In this document: positions 1 through 8,386 of the stretch, in pieces
How the letters are laid out: the number at the start of each line of letters is the position of its first letter
Numbering within the stretch: the stretch's first letter is position 1
Assembly (NCBI GenBank): GCA_023411035.1
Contig: JAEYPE010000018.1
Span: forward strand, 1 to 55,211
From: Pseudomonadota bacterium
GTDB lineage: Bacteria > Pseudomonadota > Alphaproteobacteria > Azospirillales > Azospirillaceae
Direction of reading: 5' to 3'
DNA: 55,211 bases
The notes under the pieces: model-generated
Database searches by the model: none
Seen by the model: the letters and a program-made list of their open reading frames with translations, nothing else
What the model was told of the DNA's origin: nothing
Translations under genes and position numbers: made by a program

Positions 1-1017
1 ATCTGGCGCTGCTGGTGGCGACGATGCTCGATGTGCGCAGCGCCAACCTGATGGATTTGGCCGCCGGGCTGCCGCGCGACGCCGAGCGCATCGACATGCG
101 CTATCAGTGGATCGAGCGGGTCCTGAAGTACCCCTTGATCGAGCCGGACGCGGTGATGGCGCCGTTCGCCCGCGAGGTGCTGGCCGCTCTGGCGGCCCAG
201 AGCCCGCCGCGGGTGCTGATCCTGGACCAGTCCACGCTCAACGCCCGCCATCAGGTGCTGATGCTGGCGGTCCGCCACGGCGAGCGGGCGCTGCCCCTGC
301 TGTGGCGGGTGGAGGCGACCGAGGGGGCCATCGGCTTCGCCGTCCAGAAGGCGCTGCTGGATGCGGCCGTGCCGCTGGTGCCGGAGGGGGCCGCGGTCTG
401 TCTGATGGCCGACAGCTTCTACGGCACCGCCGATCTGATCGCCTGGTGCCAGGACCGGAGCTGGGACGATCGCTTGCGGCTGAAGGGCAATCTGGGCGGC
501 CGGGACGCCGCGGACCAGCCAGCTGGCCAAGGACCGGGTGTTCGCCCTGGAAAACGTGGGCCTGACGGCCCGCCAAGCCACCACCGACATCGGCGTCATC
601 GACGATCCCGGCCACGCCGAGCCGTGGATCATCGCGCCGTGGATCATCGCCATGGCCGCCACGCCGGGATACCTGAAAACGCTCGATTACTCCGCCCGCT
701 GGGCGATCGAACCGATGTTCTCGGACTTCAAGTCACGCGGCTTCGGGGGCGCGGACACCCAGATCCGGCATCCCGACCGCCTCGCCCGGCTTCTGCTGGT
801 CATGGCCCTGGCCCTCTACACCGCCGTCTCCACCGGGCGCTGGGACGCCGCGACCAACCCGACCCCCGCCGAAAAAAAAGATGTGAAGCTCCAGCCCGGA
901 AAAGTCGCTCGCTCCAAAACCTCCTATTTCACCAGAGGGTTGCGCCGCATCGCCCGCCTCATCCTCAACGCCCACCCGCTGCCGCCGCTCTGGTCTCGTC
1001 AAACGGATGGATGCTGA
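1..1017 (+). pseudogene. IS4-family transposase, frameshifted, 5' end outside window
   Basis: DDE transposase of the IS4 group. The frame is open from the window edge, so the N-terminus is missing here. The first part carries a plausible first catalytic Asp (LILDQST) and second Asp (LMADSFYG). Coherent protein then switches frame at about 495-515: the upstream frame degenerates into Arg/Pro-rich sequence, while the +1 frame reads TSQLAKDRVFALENVGL and continues to a stop at 1015-1017. The second part has the complete IS4 signature Y-(2)-R-(3)-E-(6)-K (YSARWAIEPMFSDFK). A direct 15-bp duplication at about 622-651 yields WIIAPWIIA. A single indel makes this a probable pseudogene unless programmed frameshifting occurs. 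No terminal inverted repeat could be fixed. Confidence 0.85.
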
Positions 1018-1186
1018 GGCCAACCACCCCATTGGGCTGAATTGCAACCTTCTGCCCGTCAAGATGATCTTCAAGATCAACGAACACATTTGAGACGGGC
1101 CAAACGTGCTGTTAGGGTTGTCGCCGCTACAGTTAAGCGCCGGTTAAGGATACGCTCCCACGCATGAGTTCATAACTCGGTATGCG

Positions 1187-1414
1187 CTAATCTTTTACAT
1201 GGATAGTCTTTATGTCGATTGCGTCAAGGCACTGCAACAGGAAAATGGCAGTGAACCGTCCCCGGCTGATCTTGTTCGCAATGGCGGCTGGCGTCTCATT
1301 CACCCCCACCTCTTGGAGCTTCTGTGCCAGCTGCTCATAGGTGACGTTTCGCCGCTTCAGTTCGGCTTTCAGCAGCCCCTTCACGCGAGCGGCCCATTCG
1401 TCCTCAGTCTTCAT
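1187..1414 (-). CDS. DUF6471-family small HTH-like protein
   Basis: A 75-aa protein with the pattern WAARVKGLLKAELKRRNVTY, then QLAQKL, then IANKISRG and a final FLLQCL segment. This matches my memory of the DUF6471 family of small, Cro-like proteins common in Alphaproteobacteria. The helical pattern and the IANKISRG turn suggest a DNA-binding helix-turn-helix, but the function of the family is not established. It lies between two transposase remnants and reads towards the IS4 remnant. Its upstream side carries a 12-bp inverted repeat (1485-1520) and a related half-site at 1441-1452 that could be its own operator. The protein looks intact, unlike its neighbours. Confidence 0.75.
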   Translation of the reverse strand: MKTEDEWAARVKGLLKAELKRRNVTYEQLAQKLQEVGVNETPAAIANKISRGRFTAIFLLQCLDAIDIKTIHVKD

Positions 1415-1440
1415 ATCGTCCTCTCAGATACGGCATGTGA

Positions 1441-1520
1441 ATATCATATCTGATAAGAAGCTGTGACAAGCTCAGACTTGGCGATTATCATATCCGACAT
1501 AAAGCAACCGGATATGATAA
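1441..1520. promoter_or_regulatory. Inverted-repeat operator candidate upstream of the DUF6471 gene
   Basis: TTATCATATCCG at 1485-1496 and CGGATATGATAA at 1509-1520 form a perfect 12-bp inverted repeat with a 12-bp spacer. A third near copy, ATATCATATCTG, sits at 1441-1452 (two mismatches). The region is AT-rich in a GC-rich setting and lies between the divergent starts at 1414 and 1530. Repeated half-sites of this kind suggest binding of a dimeric regulator, possibly the DUF6471 product; that link is inference. Confidence 0.55.
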
Positions 1521-1529
1521 GAGCAACCC

Positions 1530-1836
1530 ATGTCGCAGCACTTCCTTCTTTCCGCAGCCCCCCGGAGCATCTCGCTCCACTCGGTACTGCGCATGGAAGA
1601 GGCTGAGGCTTGGGGCGTCTTCCAGCGCATCCGGTGGGACAGCACGGGCGGTAGCCGGTGTGCCCGGAGTGCGGCTCCCTGATCTGCTACGACGTGTCGC
1701 GCGGCTCCCGCCCGCGCTTCCGTTGCCGTGACTGCCGCAAGGACTTCACGCCGACGAGCGGCACCCTGTTCGCCTCGCACAAGCTGCCGATCTCCGTCTA
1801 TCTGGCCGCCATCGTCCTTGCTCGTGAACGCCGCCG
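1530..1836 (+). pseudogene. IS1595-family transposase N-terminal fragment, two frameshifts
   Basis: From the ATG at 1530 the translation begins MSQHFLLSAAPRSISLHSV and continues to GVFQRIRWDSTGG, the typical N-terminus of IS1595/ISXO2 transposases. The frame breaks at about 1650, where one missing base separates GG from the zinc-ribbon stretch VCPECGSLICYDVS. The zinc ribbon (CPEC...CRDC) and TSGTLFASHKLPISVYLAAIV follow in the next frame. A second one-base shift near 1820 moves the reading to LVNA. Homology then stops at about 1833-1838, where RTX-type sequence starts. The catalytic domain is absent. Clearly non-functional. Confidence 0.82.
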
Positions 1837-2169
1837 GAGGGGGACGACACGCTGTTCGGCGCCGCCGGGGACGACGTGATGGCCGGAGGCGCGGGGGACG
1901 ACCTGCTGTTTCTCGACCAGGGGGCCGACACGGTGTGGGGCGGCGAGGGGGCGGACACTTTCGCCCTCGGCGGCTTCTCCGGCGGCTCGGTGGTGATGGA
2001 TTTCACCGCCGGCACCGATCGGCTGGCGCTTTTCGACTCCTCGCTGGATATTGGGAGCGTGATCGCGTCGGCACGGGTCGTAAGCGGCGCCACCGTGATC
2101 GATCTGCGTCCGGACGTGAGCGTCACCATCGTTGGTCAGACCGGCGATGTCTCTCGCTGGTTTGCCTGA
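1828..2169 (+). pseudogene. C-terminal remnant of an RTX (haemolysin-type Ca2+-binding) protein
   Basis: The frame starts after a stop at 1825-1827 and has no proper initiation site. It encodes glycine-aspartate nonapeptide repeats (GDDTLFGAAGDDVMAGGAGD, then GADTVWGGEGADTF), typical of calcium-binding beta-roll proteins secreted by type I systems. A tail (VVMDFTAGTDRLALFD...) of the sort that ends many such proteins follows and stops at 2167-2169. The 5' part of the gene is missing and is replaced by the IS1595 fragment, so this is the stump of a once larger secreted protein. Confidence 0.78.
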
Positions 2170-2576
2170 CGTGGAGCAGCCCGTCTGCCGTGACCGGAGG
2201 CGCGCTGGCGCAAGGCGATGCTCGGCGGCAAAAGGCCGATTTGCCGTCGATTGGGGTTGGAATTGGGATTGGACGGGCGTGAGCCGTCGCGCCTGTCCCC
2301 CTTGATGCGTGGGGCCGATCCGCTCGGACCTCGTTTCTCACACCATACACTGCGAGGACAACCGCCCGGCCAGGCCAGAGCTTGGCGGTAAGGGCCATTA
2401 TGGCATCCAGAGGGGGGTATACTGCGTCCCGAGATTGACGGATGGGCCGTTAATCCGGGAAACCGCTGTTTAACCGGCGGATGATTGTCTCTGGCAGAAG
2501 TGGCCGTCCGGTTTCCGGTGTGCGAAGATGCCCGACCGTTCCTGATCCGGGGCGGCGGCTCGGACAGGGTGGGGGC
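2170..2576. other. Intergenic stretch before the chemoreceptor gene
   Basis: About 400 bases without a credible gene. The long reading frames here are antisense or shifted shadows. It contains a G/A-T-rich run near 2251-2278 and must contain the promoter of the chemoreceptor gene. I could not identify a convincing -35/-10, sigma-28 or sigma-54 element. Confidence 0.5.
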
Positions 2577-4640
2577 ATGAAGGGGCGTTTCAGAACCAAG
2601 ATCATCATCGGCATGACAGCAGTCCTGGCCGTGGGGGCGGCGGCGGTCACCTCCGTTTCCCTGTTCCTGTCGCGTGACGCGGCGGAGCGGGCGGTCACGA
2701 CCCTGGTGGCCGAAACCGCTGACCATCATGGCGCGCGGGTGGCCGCCGACATCTCCGCCGCACTGGCCGATGCCCGCTCCACCGCCGCGCTGGTGGAGGT
2801 GGAGCGCTCCACTGGCGCCCCGCGCCGGGAAACCGTCAACCGCTACCTCAACCGCCTGATGGCGGTCGGCCCGCTCTACGCCGGGGTGTGGGTGGACATG
2901 GCCGACGACGGGTTCGACGGGCGCGACCGCGAGATCGCCGGGCTGGACCGCGCCGGCGAAATCCTGGGCCTGCCCGGCACCGGGCGGATGAGCCTGCTGT
3001 GGCTGCCCGGCCCGAAACCCGACGACAGCGAGGGCTACCCTTTCTCCGACGTGAAGGAGAAAGAATATTACCGGGCCGCCGCCGCCGCCGGGAAGCCGGT
3101 GCTGACCGAACCCTATCTGGACGATCTGACCAAGACGCTGATGACCAGCGCCGCCGCGCCGGTGAAGGACGGCGACCGGGTGATCGGCGTGGCCGGCGTC
3201 GACCTGACGCTGAGCGGGCTGACCGATCTGGTCCGCCGGGTGAAGCCCTACGGCGATGGCCACGCGGCGGTGCTCACCGGAGCCGGGGTCTATGTGGCTC
3301 ATCCCGACGCCGACCGACTGTCCCGGACCGCGGACGACCTGCCGGCGGACGCGCGCCGCGCCATCGCCGAGGGGCGGGCCTACGACGGCGTCGTCACGCT
3401 GGCCGGCGCCCCCTATTACCTGCGCTTGTCGCCGGTGCGCTTCACCGGCGCGGACGGCGCATGGTCGTTCCTGGTCGCCGCGCCGCAGGCCAGCGTGATG
3501 GCCGACGCCAACCGGCTGACCCTCCTGACCGTTCTGGTCGGGGTGGGCTGCATCCTGCTCGGCGGTCTGGTGGCATGGCGGGTGGGCGACGGCATCGCCC
3601 GCCCGATCGCCGGGCTGACCGCCACCATGGACAGGCTGGCGGCTGGCGATCTGGAAGCCGCCATTCCCGGCGCCGAACGCGGGGATGAGGCGGGCGCCAT
3701 GGCCCGCGCGGTCGAGGTGTTCAAGAAGGGGCTGGTGCAGGCCCGCGATCTGAGCCGCCAGCAGGAGACGGAATGGCGCGCCAGGGAGGCGCGGACCGCC
3801 GCCCTGCTCGACCTGCAAAGCGGGTTCGAAGGGCGGGCGGGCGGCCTGACCGGGGCGCTGGCGTCGGCGGCGCAGCAGCTTGAAACCACCGCCCGCGCCC
3901 TCAGCGACATCGCCGAGCAGACCCACGAACGGTCGGAGCGGATGACGCTCTCCGCCCAATCCGCCGCGGACAACGTTCAGACCGCCGCCGCCGCGACCGA
4001 GGAACTGTCGGCCTCGGTGGGGGAAATCGGGCAGCAGGTGGGCGAGTCCGCCCGCATCGCCGAGGCGGCGGTGGCCGATGTCAAGCGCGCCGACGCAGCC
4101 GTCGCCGTGCTGGCCGACAGCGCGGAGCGGATCGGCGCCGTCGTCGGCCTGATCAACGACATCGCCGGCCAGACCAACCTGCTGGCGCTCAACGCCACCA
4201 TCGAGGCGGCCCGCGCCGGCGAGGCCGGAAAAGGCTTCGCGGTGGTCGCCGGCGAGGTCAAGAGCCTTGCCAACCAGACCGCCCGCGCCACCGAGGACAT
4301 CGTTGGCCAGATCAAGGGCATCCGCGACGCGACGGGCGAGGCGGTGTCGGCGGTGCGGGGCATCAGCCAGACCATCGCCCAGGTCAGCCGCATCGCGTCC
4401 GGCATCGCGGCGGCGGTCGACCAGCAGTCCGCCGCCACCCGCGACATCGCCCACAGCGTCCTGCAGGCCGCCGACGGCGCCCGCGAGGTCAGCGGCGGCA
4501 TGGGCGAGATCAGGGTCGGGGCGGGCGACACCGGCACCGCCGCCGACCAGCTTCTTGCCGCCGCCGCCGGTGTGGCCAGCCAGTCCAAGGAATTGGCGCA
4601 CGAAATCGACCGCTTCATCGCCGGGGTCCACAAGGCATGA
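2577..4640 (+). CDS. Methyl-accepting chemotaxis protein with periplasmic dCache domain
   Basis: A 687-aa transmembrane chemoreceptor that should signal to CheA/CheW. I chose the ATG at 2577 because the protein then begins with a standard signal-anchor (KGRFRTKIIIGMTAVLAVGA); the longer frame adds an Arg-rich non-helical extension. Order: TM1 about 7-28; extracellular dCache_1-type sensor about 35-300 (YAGVWVDM, then YPFSDVKEKEYYRAA, then GVAGVDLTL); TM2 about 315-335; HAMP with the DGIARPIAGLTATMDRLAAGD stretch; then a long coiled coil with the conserved hairpin tip GQTNLLALNATIEAARAGEA near residues 528-548. No CheR/CheB-binding pentapeptide is visible at the C-terminus. The ligand cannot be told. 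No che genes are adjacent, so it is a stand-alone receptor. Confidence 0.93.
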   Translation: MKGRFRTKIIIGMTAVLAVGAAAVTSVSLFLSRDAAERAVTTLVAETADHHGARVAADISAALADARSTAALVEVERSTGAPRRETVNRYLNRLMAVGPLYAGVWVDMADDGFDGRDREIAGLDRAGEILGLPGTGRMSLLWLPGPKPDDSEGYPFSDVKEKEYYRAAAAAGKPVLTEPYLDDLTKTLMTSAAAPVKDGDRVIGVAGVDLTLSGLTDLVRRVKPYGDGHAAVLTGAGVYVAHPDADRLSRTADDLPADARRAIAEGRAYDGVVTLAGAPYYLRLSPVRFTGADGAWSFLVAAPQASVMADANRLTLLTVLVGVGCILLGGLVAWRVGDGIARPIAGLTATMDRLAAGDLEAAIPGAERGDEAGAMARAVEVFKKGLVQARDLSRQQETEWRAREARTAALLDLQSGFEGRAGGLTGALASAAQQLETTARALSDIAEQTHERSERMTLSAQSAADNVQTAAAATEELSASVGEIGQQVGESARIAEAAVADVKRADAAVAVLADSAERIGAVVGLINDIAGQTNLLALNATIEAARAGEAGKGFAVVAGEVKSLANQTARATEDIVGQIKGIRDATGEAVSAVRGISQTIAQVSRIASGIAAAVDQQSAATRDIAHSVLQAADGAREVSGGMGEIRVGAGDTGTAADQLLAAAAGVASQSKELAHEIDRFIAGVHKA

Positions 4641-5195
4641 TCCACGGGGGCGGCCGTGCGCCGCCTCCTCTCTCCGGAAAGGAGGAAACCTCCTGCGTCA
4701 TCGAAGCGCAGCATCACCGGGCAAAGGCGGCCGGGCTATGCTCGGGCGCACAGGCGGCGGGCGTGCGTGACAACCCGAACGGATGGGGCGGCTCCCGGCT
4801 ACAGCTTCGCGCTTTCCGGCAATCGGCACCCGGTTCCTTGAGCATGTCGCCAGCGCGGAGGTAGTGGTCGAGCGTGCTTGAGGGGATTTCGCCAGGGGAT
4901 ATTGTCCAGCGCGCAGCGGATCTGGGGAATGCTGCGCGTCTAGAAAGAAGGTCAATACGGCCTGCGCTGCGCTTTCGTTCCCGGCGGGTCGGTTCCGACG
5001 TTCCCGCTTGTCCCAGTTCAGCCGAGGACTCCGTGGCATGTCCCTGCACCGGCAAAGCGGTCAAACCACCGGCCCACTGGCCGTATGGAAAATTGACCCA
5101 TGCCGAAGCTCACACGTACCCCAGGCTTGGCGGTAGTGGAACGGAAAGGGTGTAGGAAAGTTGTGGTGTCGCGAGCGTGTTGCAAGACCATGAAA
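4641..5195. other. Intergenic region without a supported gene
   Basis: About 550 bases between the chemoreceptor and the tRNA operon. Several overlapping frames exist on both strands, but none has coherent domain-like sequence. The minus-strand frame with TLDHYLRAGDMLKEPGAD might be a degraded insertion-element fragment, but I could not assign it. A short AGGAGG-AAA-CCTCCT hairpin sits at 4680-4694. Confidence 0.45.
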
Positions 5196-5221
5196 CACAA
5201 AAGCCCACCGGAATGGCGGGC
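5196..5221 (-). terminator. Rho-independent terminator of the tRNA operon
   Basis: Read on the minus strand: a GCCCGCC/GGTGGGC stem of 7 bp (one G-U pair) with loop ATTCC, then TTTTGTGTTT. It lies about 30 bases past the CCA end of tRNA-Gln, the last gene of the cluster. Confidence 0.75.
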
Positions 5222-5251
5222 CAGAATGCTTGGTTATCAAGGACTTGGAGA

Positions 5252-5325
5252 TGGTTGGGGGACTAGGATTCGAACCTAGGCTGGCGGAGTCAGAGTCCGC
5301 TGTCCTACCGCTAGACGATCCCCCA
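5252..5325 (-). tRNA. tRNA-Gln (anticodon CTG)
   Basis: 74 nt including an encoded CCA. The acceptor TGGGGGA pairs with TCCCCCA. The anticodon stem GCGGA/TCCGC encloses loop CTCTGAC, giving CTG. The T-arm has GGTTCGAATCC. Last tRNA of the five-gene minus-strand operon. Confidence 0.95.
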
Positions 5326-5326
5326 A

Positions 5327-5401
5327 TGGTGGTCCCGGCTGGGATTGAACCAGCGACCCCTACGATGTCAACGTAGTGCTCTCCCGCTGAGCTACAGGAC
5401 C
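5327..5401 (-). tRNA. tRNA-Val (anticodon GAC)
   Basis: 75 nt with encoded CCA. The acceptor GGTCCTG pairs with CGGGACC (one T-G pair). The anticodon stem CTACG/CGTAG has loop TTGACAT, giving GAC. Only one base separates it from tRNA-Gln. Confidence 0.95.
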
Positions 5402-5431
5402 TAACCGCGAGATACCGAACCGCAAGAAGAA

Positions 5432-5508
<77 letters not shown>

Positions 5509-5607
5509 GTCGTAGGCGACCTTCTAAAGAACAAAGACCGCCGAAGCAAGCACTAAATTCAACCTTACTCTACTTACTCAAGTCAACCAACCAACCGCCG
5601 AAGAAGT

Positions 5608-5683
5608 TGGTGGAGCCGAGGGGGATCGAACCCCTGACCTCCTCATTGCGAACGAGGCGCTCTCCCATCTGAGCTACGGCCCC
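5608..5683 (-). tRNA. tRNA-Ala (anticodon CGC)
   Basis: 76 nt with encoded CCA. The acceptor GGGGCCG pairs with CGGCTCC. The anticodon stem CCTCG/TGAGG has loop TTCGCAA, giving CGC. An isoacceptor suited to the GCG-rich codon use of this genome. Confidence 0.95.
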
Positions 5684-5684
5684 A

Positions 5685-5759
<75 letters not shown>

Positions 5760-5776
5760 GTCCGGCGGGAGCGGGT

Positions 5777-5805
5777 GAATAGCAATCCAAGGCCCCCCCT
5801 GTCAA
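5777..5805 (-). promoter_or_regulatory. Promoter of the tRNA Thr-Ala-Asp-Val-Gln operon
   Basis: On the minus strand a consensus -35 TTGACA (5805-5800), a 17-base spacer and a -10-like CTATTC (5782-5777) end 17 bases before the mature tRNA-Thr. The spacing and the alphaproteobacterial-type -10 support a housekeeping-sigma promoter. Confidence 0.7.
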
Positions 5806-5935
5806 AGGGAAAAATATCGAACGGGGCATTTCTTTCTTCTCACCCCTGGATGGGCAGCAGGCGGCGCTTGCATCCCGCCGCATCCGCGGGGCATCTGTCC
5901 GCCATCGCGACCATGCCCGACCGACAGGCTTTTCC

Positions 5936-7255
5936 GTGGATGAGGTTCTGACCGAGGCGCGCCGCCTGATCGACGCGCGGCATTACCGGCAGGCGGTGCG
6001 CCTGCTGAGGGACACGGCGCCCGGGTCCACCGGGTCCGCCGAGCGTGACCGGCTGACCGGCATGGCCGCGCTGGGCCGGCGCGACGCCGGTGCCGCCACC
6101 GCTGCTCTGCGCAGTGCCCTGGCGCGGGAGCCGGAGCATGGGGAAACCCTCTTTCATCTGGCCCAGGCTCTGTTGGCCGCCGGGGACCGCTTGCAGGCCG
6201 TGCATTGGCTGGAGCGGGTCGCGGCGGCACAGCCCGCCTTCCCCGGCCTCCGCGAGGCGCTGGCCGGCGCCTACCGCCGCGACGCCCTCTATCATGAGGC
6301 GCTTCAGGTGACGGGGGAGGCGCTGGCCGCCGGGAACCGGTCGGCGGACATCCTCTATGAGCGGGCGGTCAGCCTCGCCCATCTCGGCGACGGTGCGGGT
6401 GCGCTGGCCACCTTCGACGAGCGGCTGGCCGACGATCCGGAACACGCCGCCGCCTGGTTCGGCAGCCACGCCGCCGCGCTGGGCCTGAACGGGGTGGAGG
6501 ACGCGCTGCGCCGCCTGCGCAGGGCCGCCGAATGTCCGGGGGCGGCGGGCAAATACTGGGGCTTCCTGTGCGCCTACCTGCTGCTGCTGGGCCGCGACGG
6601 GGAGGCCGAGGCCCTGTTCGCGGCGAAGCTGGCCGGGCAGCCGAAGCGCCTGCCGCTGGTGGAGGCGGTCACGGCGATCCGCCCGCATCTCGCCCCGAAC
6701 GCCCGGCTGTTCGGCGTGGGGGCGGAACTGCTTCGATTCGCGCTGGAGAGGGCAAGGGTGCCCGGTCTGGTGCTGGAGTTCGGGGTGCGCCGCGGCACCT
6801 CGCTGAACCAGATCGCCGAGGTGGCCGGACAGACCGTCCACGGGTTCGATTCGTTCGAAGGGTTGCCGGAAGGCTGGGTGAACGCGCCGCGCGGCGTGCT
6901 CAGCACGGGCAAGCGGCTGCCGCCGGTGCGGGACAACGCGGTGCTGCATGCGGGCTGGTTCGAGGACACGCTGCCGCCCTTCCTGGCGGCGCATGACGGC
7001 GCGGTGCGCTTCGTCAATGTGGACAGCGACATCTACTCGTCGGCGCGGACGGTGCTGACTGCCCTGGCGCCCCGCTTCCGTCCGGGGTCGGTGCTGCTCT
7101 TCGACGAGTTCATCGGCAACCGGACCTGGCGTGAGGACGAGTACCGGGCCTTCACGGAGTATGCGGACGAGTCGGGCGCGTCCTGGGAGATCATCGCCGT
7201 CAGCCCGCACACGAAGCAGGTGGCGATCCGGTTGACCGCCGTTCCCGCACCGTGA
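5936..7255 (+). CDS. TPR-repeat protein fused to a TylF-like class I methyltransferase
   Basis: A 439-aa cytoplasmic protein starting at GTG 5936. The first ~230 residues are Ala/Leu-rich helix pairs of tetratricopeptide type (LLRDTAP..., ALRSALAREPEHGETLFHLA, ALATFDERLADDPEHAAAWF). From about 265 there is a SAM-dependent methyltransferase-like fold: glycine-rich motif LEFGVRRGTSLNQIA, then TVHGFDSFEGLPEGW, FVNVDSDIYSSA and VLLFDEFIGN. These are hallmarks of the TylF/macrocin-O-methyltransferase group, which acts on sugar or small-molecule hydroxyls. The natural substrate is unknown. No glycosyltransferase or surface-polysaccharide genes are adjacent. It converges on the lipoprotein gene, with a strong inverted repeat between them. 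Confidence 0.8.
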   Translation: MDEVLTEARRLIDARHYRQAVRLLRDTAPGSTGSAERDRLTGMAALGRRDAGAATAALRSALAREPEHGETLFHLAQALLAAGDRLQAVHWLERVAAAQPAFPGLREALAGAYRRDALYHEALQVTGEALAAGNRSADILYERAVSLAHLGDGAGALATFDERLADDPEHAAAWFGSHAAALGLNGVEDALRRLRRAAECPGAAGKYWGFLCAYLLLLGRDGEAEALFAAKLAGQPKRLPLVEAVTAIRPHLAPNARLFGVGAELLRFALERARVPGLVLEFGVRRGTSLNQIAEVAGQTVHGFDSFEGLPEGWVNAPRGVLSTGKRLPPVRDNAVLHAGWFEDTLPPFLAAHDGAVRFVNVDSDIYSSARTVLTALAPRFRPGSVLLFDEFIGNRTWREDEYRAFTEYADESGASWEIIAVSPHTKQVAIRLTAVPAP

Positions 7256-7261
7256 CGGGAT

Positions 7262-7314
7262 TCCCGCCCCGGCCGTCGCCCCCGCTTCGCACGGGAAGGA
7301 CGGCCGGGGCGGGA
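7262..7314. terminator. Large inverted repeat between convergent genes
   Basis: TCCCGCCCCGGCCGTC (7262-7277) and GACGGCCGGGGCGGGA (7299-7314) are a perfect 16-bp inverted repeat. An inner CCCG/CGGG pair (7281-7284 with 7292-7295) extends the hairpin. It sits 7 bases past one stop and 10 bases before the other, so a bidirectional terminator is likely even though no T-tract follows. Confidence 0.6.
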
Positions 7315-7324
7315 GCGTGCCCTA

Positions 7325-7798
7325 TCAGGACACGATGCGCCAGGTTCCGTCCGGCTGCTGGCAGGCGGTGCCGTTCGCCCGCTCGGCCTTGCCGCCGACA
7401 TAGACGGTCTGCTGGTACTCGCGGCAGTAATTGCCGGAGTTGTCGCGCCCGTCGCGGATCGGGGTGATGGTGCCGCGGTTGCCCGATTCCGGGTTGTTCC
7501 ACTGGATGGTCGAGCCCATCGGCGCCGCATAGGCCTGGGTGGCCGCGCGCTGGGCGTAGGTCTCGTCCGCGCGGTCGAGCGACTGGCCAAGCTCGCTGCC
7601 GAGATATGCGCCGAGCAGCGTGCCCACACCGGTGGTGATGAGCTTGCCCGTGCCGCCGCCGAACTGCGAACCGATCACGCCACCGGCCGCCGCGCCGCCG
7701 AGCGCGCCGACCGTCTGCTTGGTCCCGAAACCGCTGCCGCTCTGCGAACAGGCGGCCAGCGAAAGGGCGACAAGGGCGGTAACAGCGATCTTTTTCAT
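7325..7798 (-). CDS. Glycine-zipper surface-antigen-type lipoprotein
   Basis: A 157-aa lipoprotein. The ATG at 7798 starts MKKIAVTALVALSLAAC, a signal peptide with a lipobox (LAAC) whose cysteine should be lipidated; the longer frame upstream lacks such logic. Next comes a glycine-zipper 2TM segment about residues 28-65 (VGALGGAAAGGVIGSQFGGG). The C-terminal domain about 95-157 (WNNPESGNRGTITPI, YCREYQQTV, NGTACQQPDGTWRIV) is the pattern of the 17-kDa rickettsial antigen/RT0821 family. Likely an outer-membrane lipoprotein of unknown role. The TACRQPDG-type ending supports the family call. Confidence 0.88.
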   Translation of the reverse strand: MKKIAVTALVALSLAACSQSGSGFGTKQTVGALGGAAAGGVIGSQFGGGTGKLITTGVGTLLGAYLGSELGQSLDRADETYAQRAATQAYAAPMGSTIQWNNPESGNRGTITPIRDGRDNSGNYCREYQQTVYVGGKAERANGTACQQPDGTWRIVS

Positions 7799-7970
7799 GG
7801 GTAAACTGCCTCTTGGTTCCGTATAAGCCATCAACACGTAAGGCTTCGCTTTAATCCGGGGGAGCCTGCACTTTCGTGTATAACATTCCCGTTCAACCGC
7901 CTCTCCCGTCATAGGCGGCGGCGGATAGAAGCACGAACCCGGGGCCGGCGTCTGTTATCAAAAGGGCGCA

Positions 7971-8183
<213 letters not shown>

Positions 8184-8302
8184 GGCCGGAGAGGGGAAAA
8201 AGCATGGCAGCCCTGCCGCGCGCGCTGTGGGATTTGTCACAGAATTTCACCCTTGCGTCCGGCTAATGTCCCGCGCTCACAGGGACAACGATAGCCGTTA
8301 CC

Positions 8303-8371
8303 ATGTTCAAGCTGCTGCTCGCACTGTTGCCGCTCAGCGCGTCGCTGCTGATGCTGGCGATCGTCCATTGA
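8303..8371 (+). CDS. Possible 22-aa hydrophobic peptide
   Basis: ATG at 8303 to TGA at 8371 encodes MFKLLLALLPLSASLLMLAI plus VH, one transmembrane helix with a lysine near the start. It resembles bacterial single-helix microproteins. There is no good ribosome-binding site in the usual position (an AGGGA lies about 20 bases upstream), and in GC-rich DNA a short Leu/Ala-rich frame can arise by chance. Confidence 0.25.
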   Translation: MFKLLLALLPLSASLLMLAIVH

Positions 8372-8386
8372 CCGGCCGGGGCCGGG

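Noticed and set aside
2136..4631. 831-aa minus-strand reading frame covering the chemoreceptor gene
   Set aside because: Antisense shadow of a high-GC gene; Gly/Arg/His-rich, no domain sense, while the plus strand has a complete chemoreceptor.
5038..5052. TGGCATGTCCCTGCA as a sigma-54 -24/-12 promoter
   Set aside because: The -12 element is poor (no TTGC core) and no gene follows in the right place.
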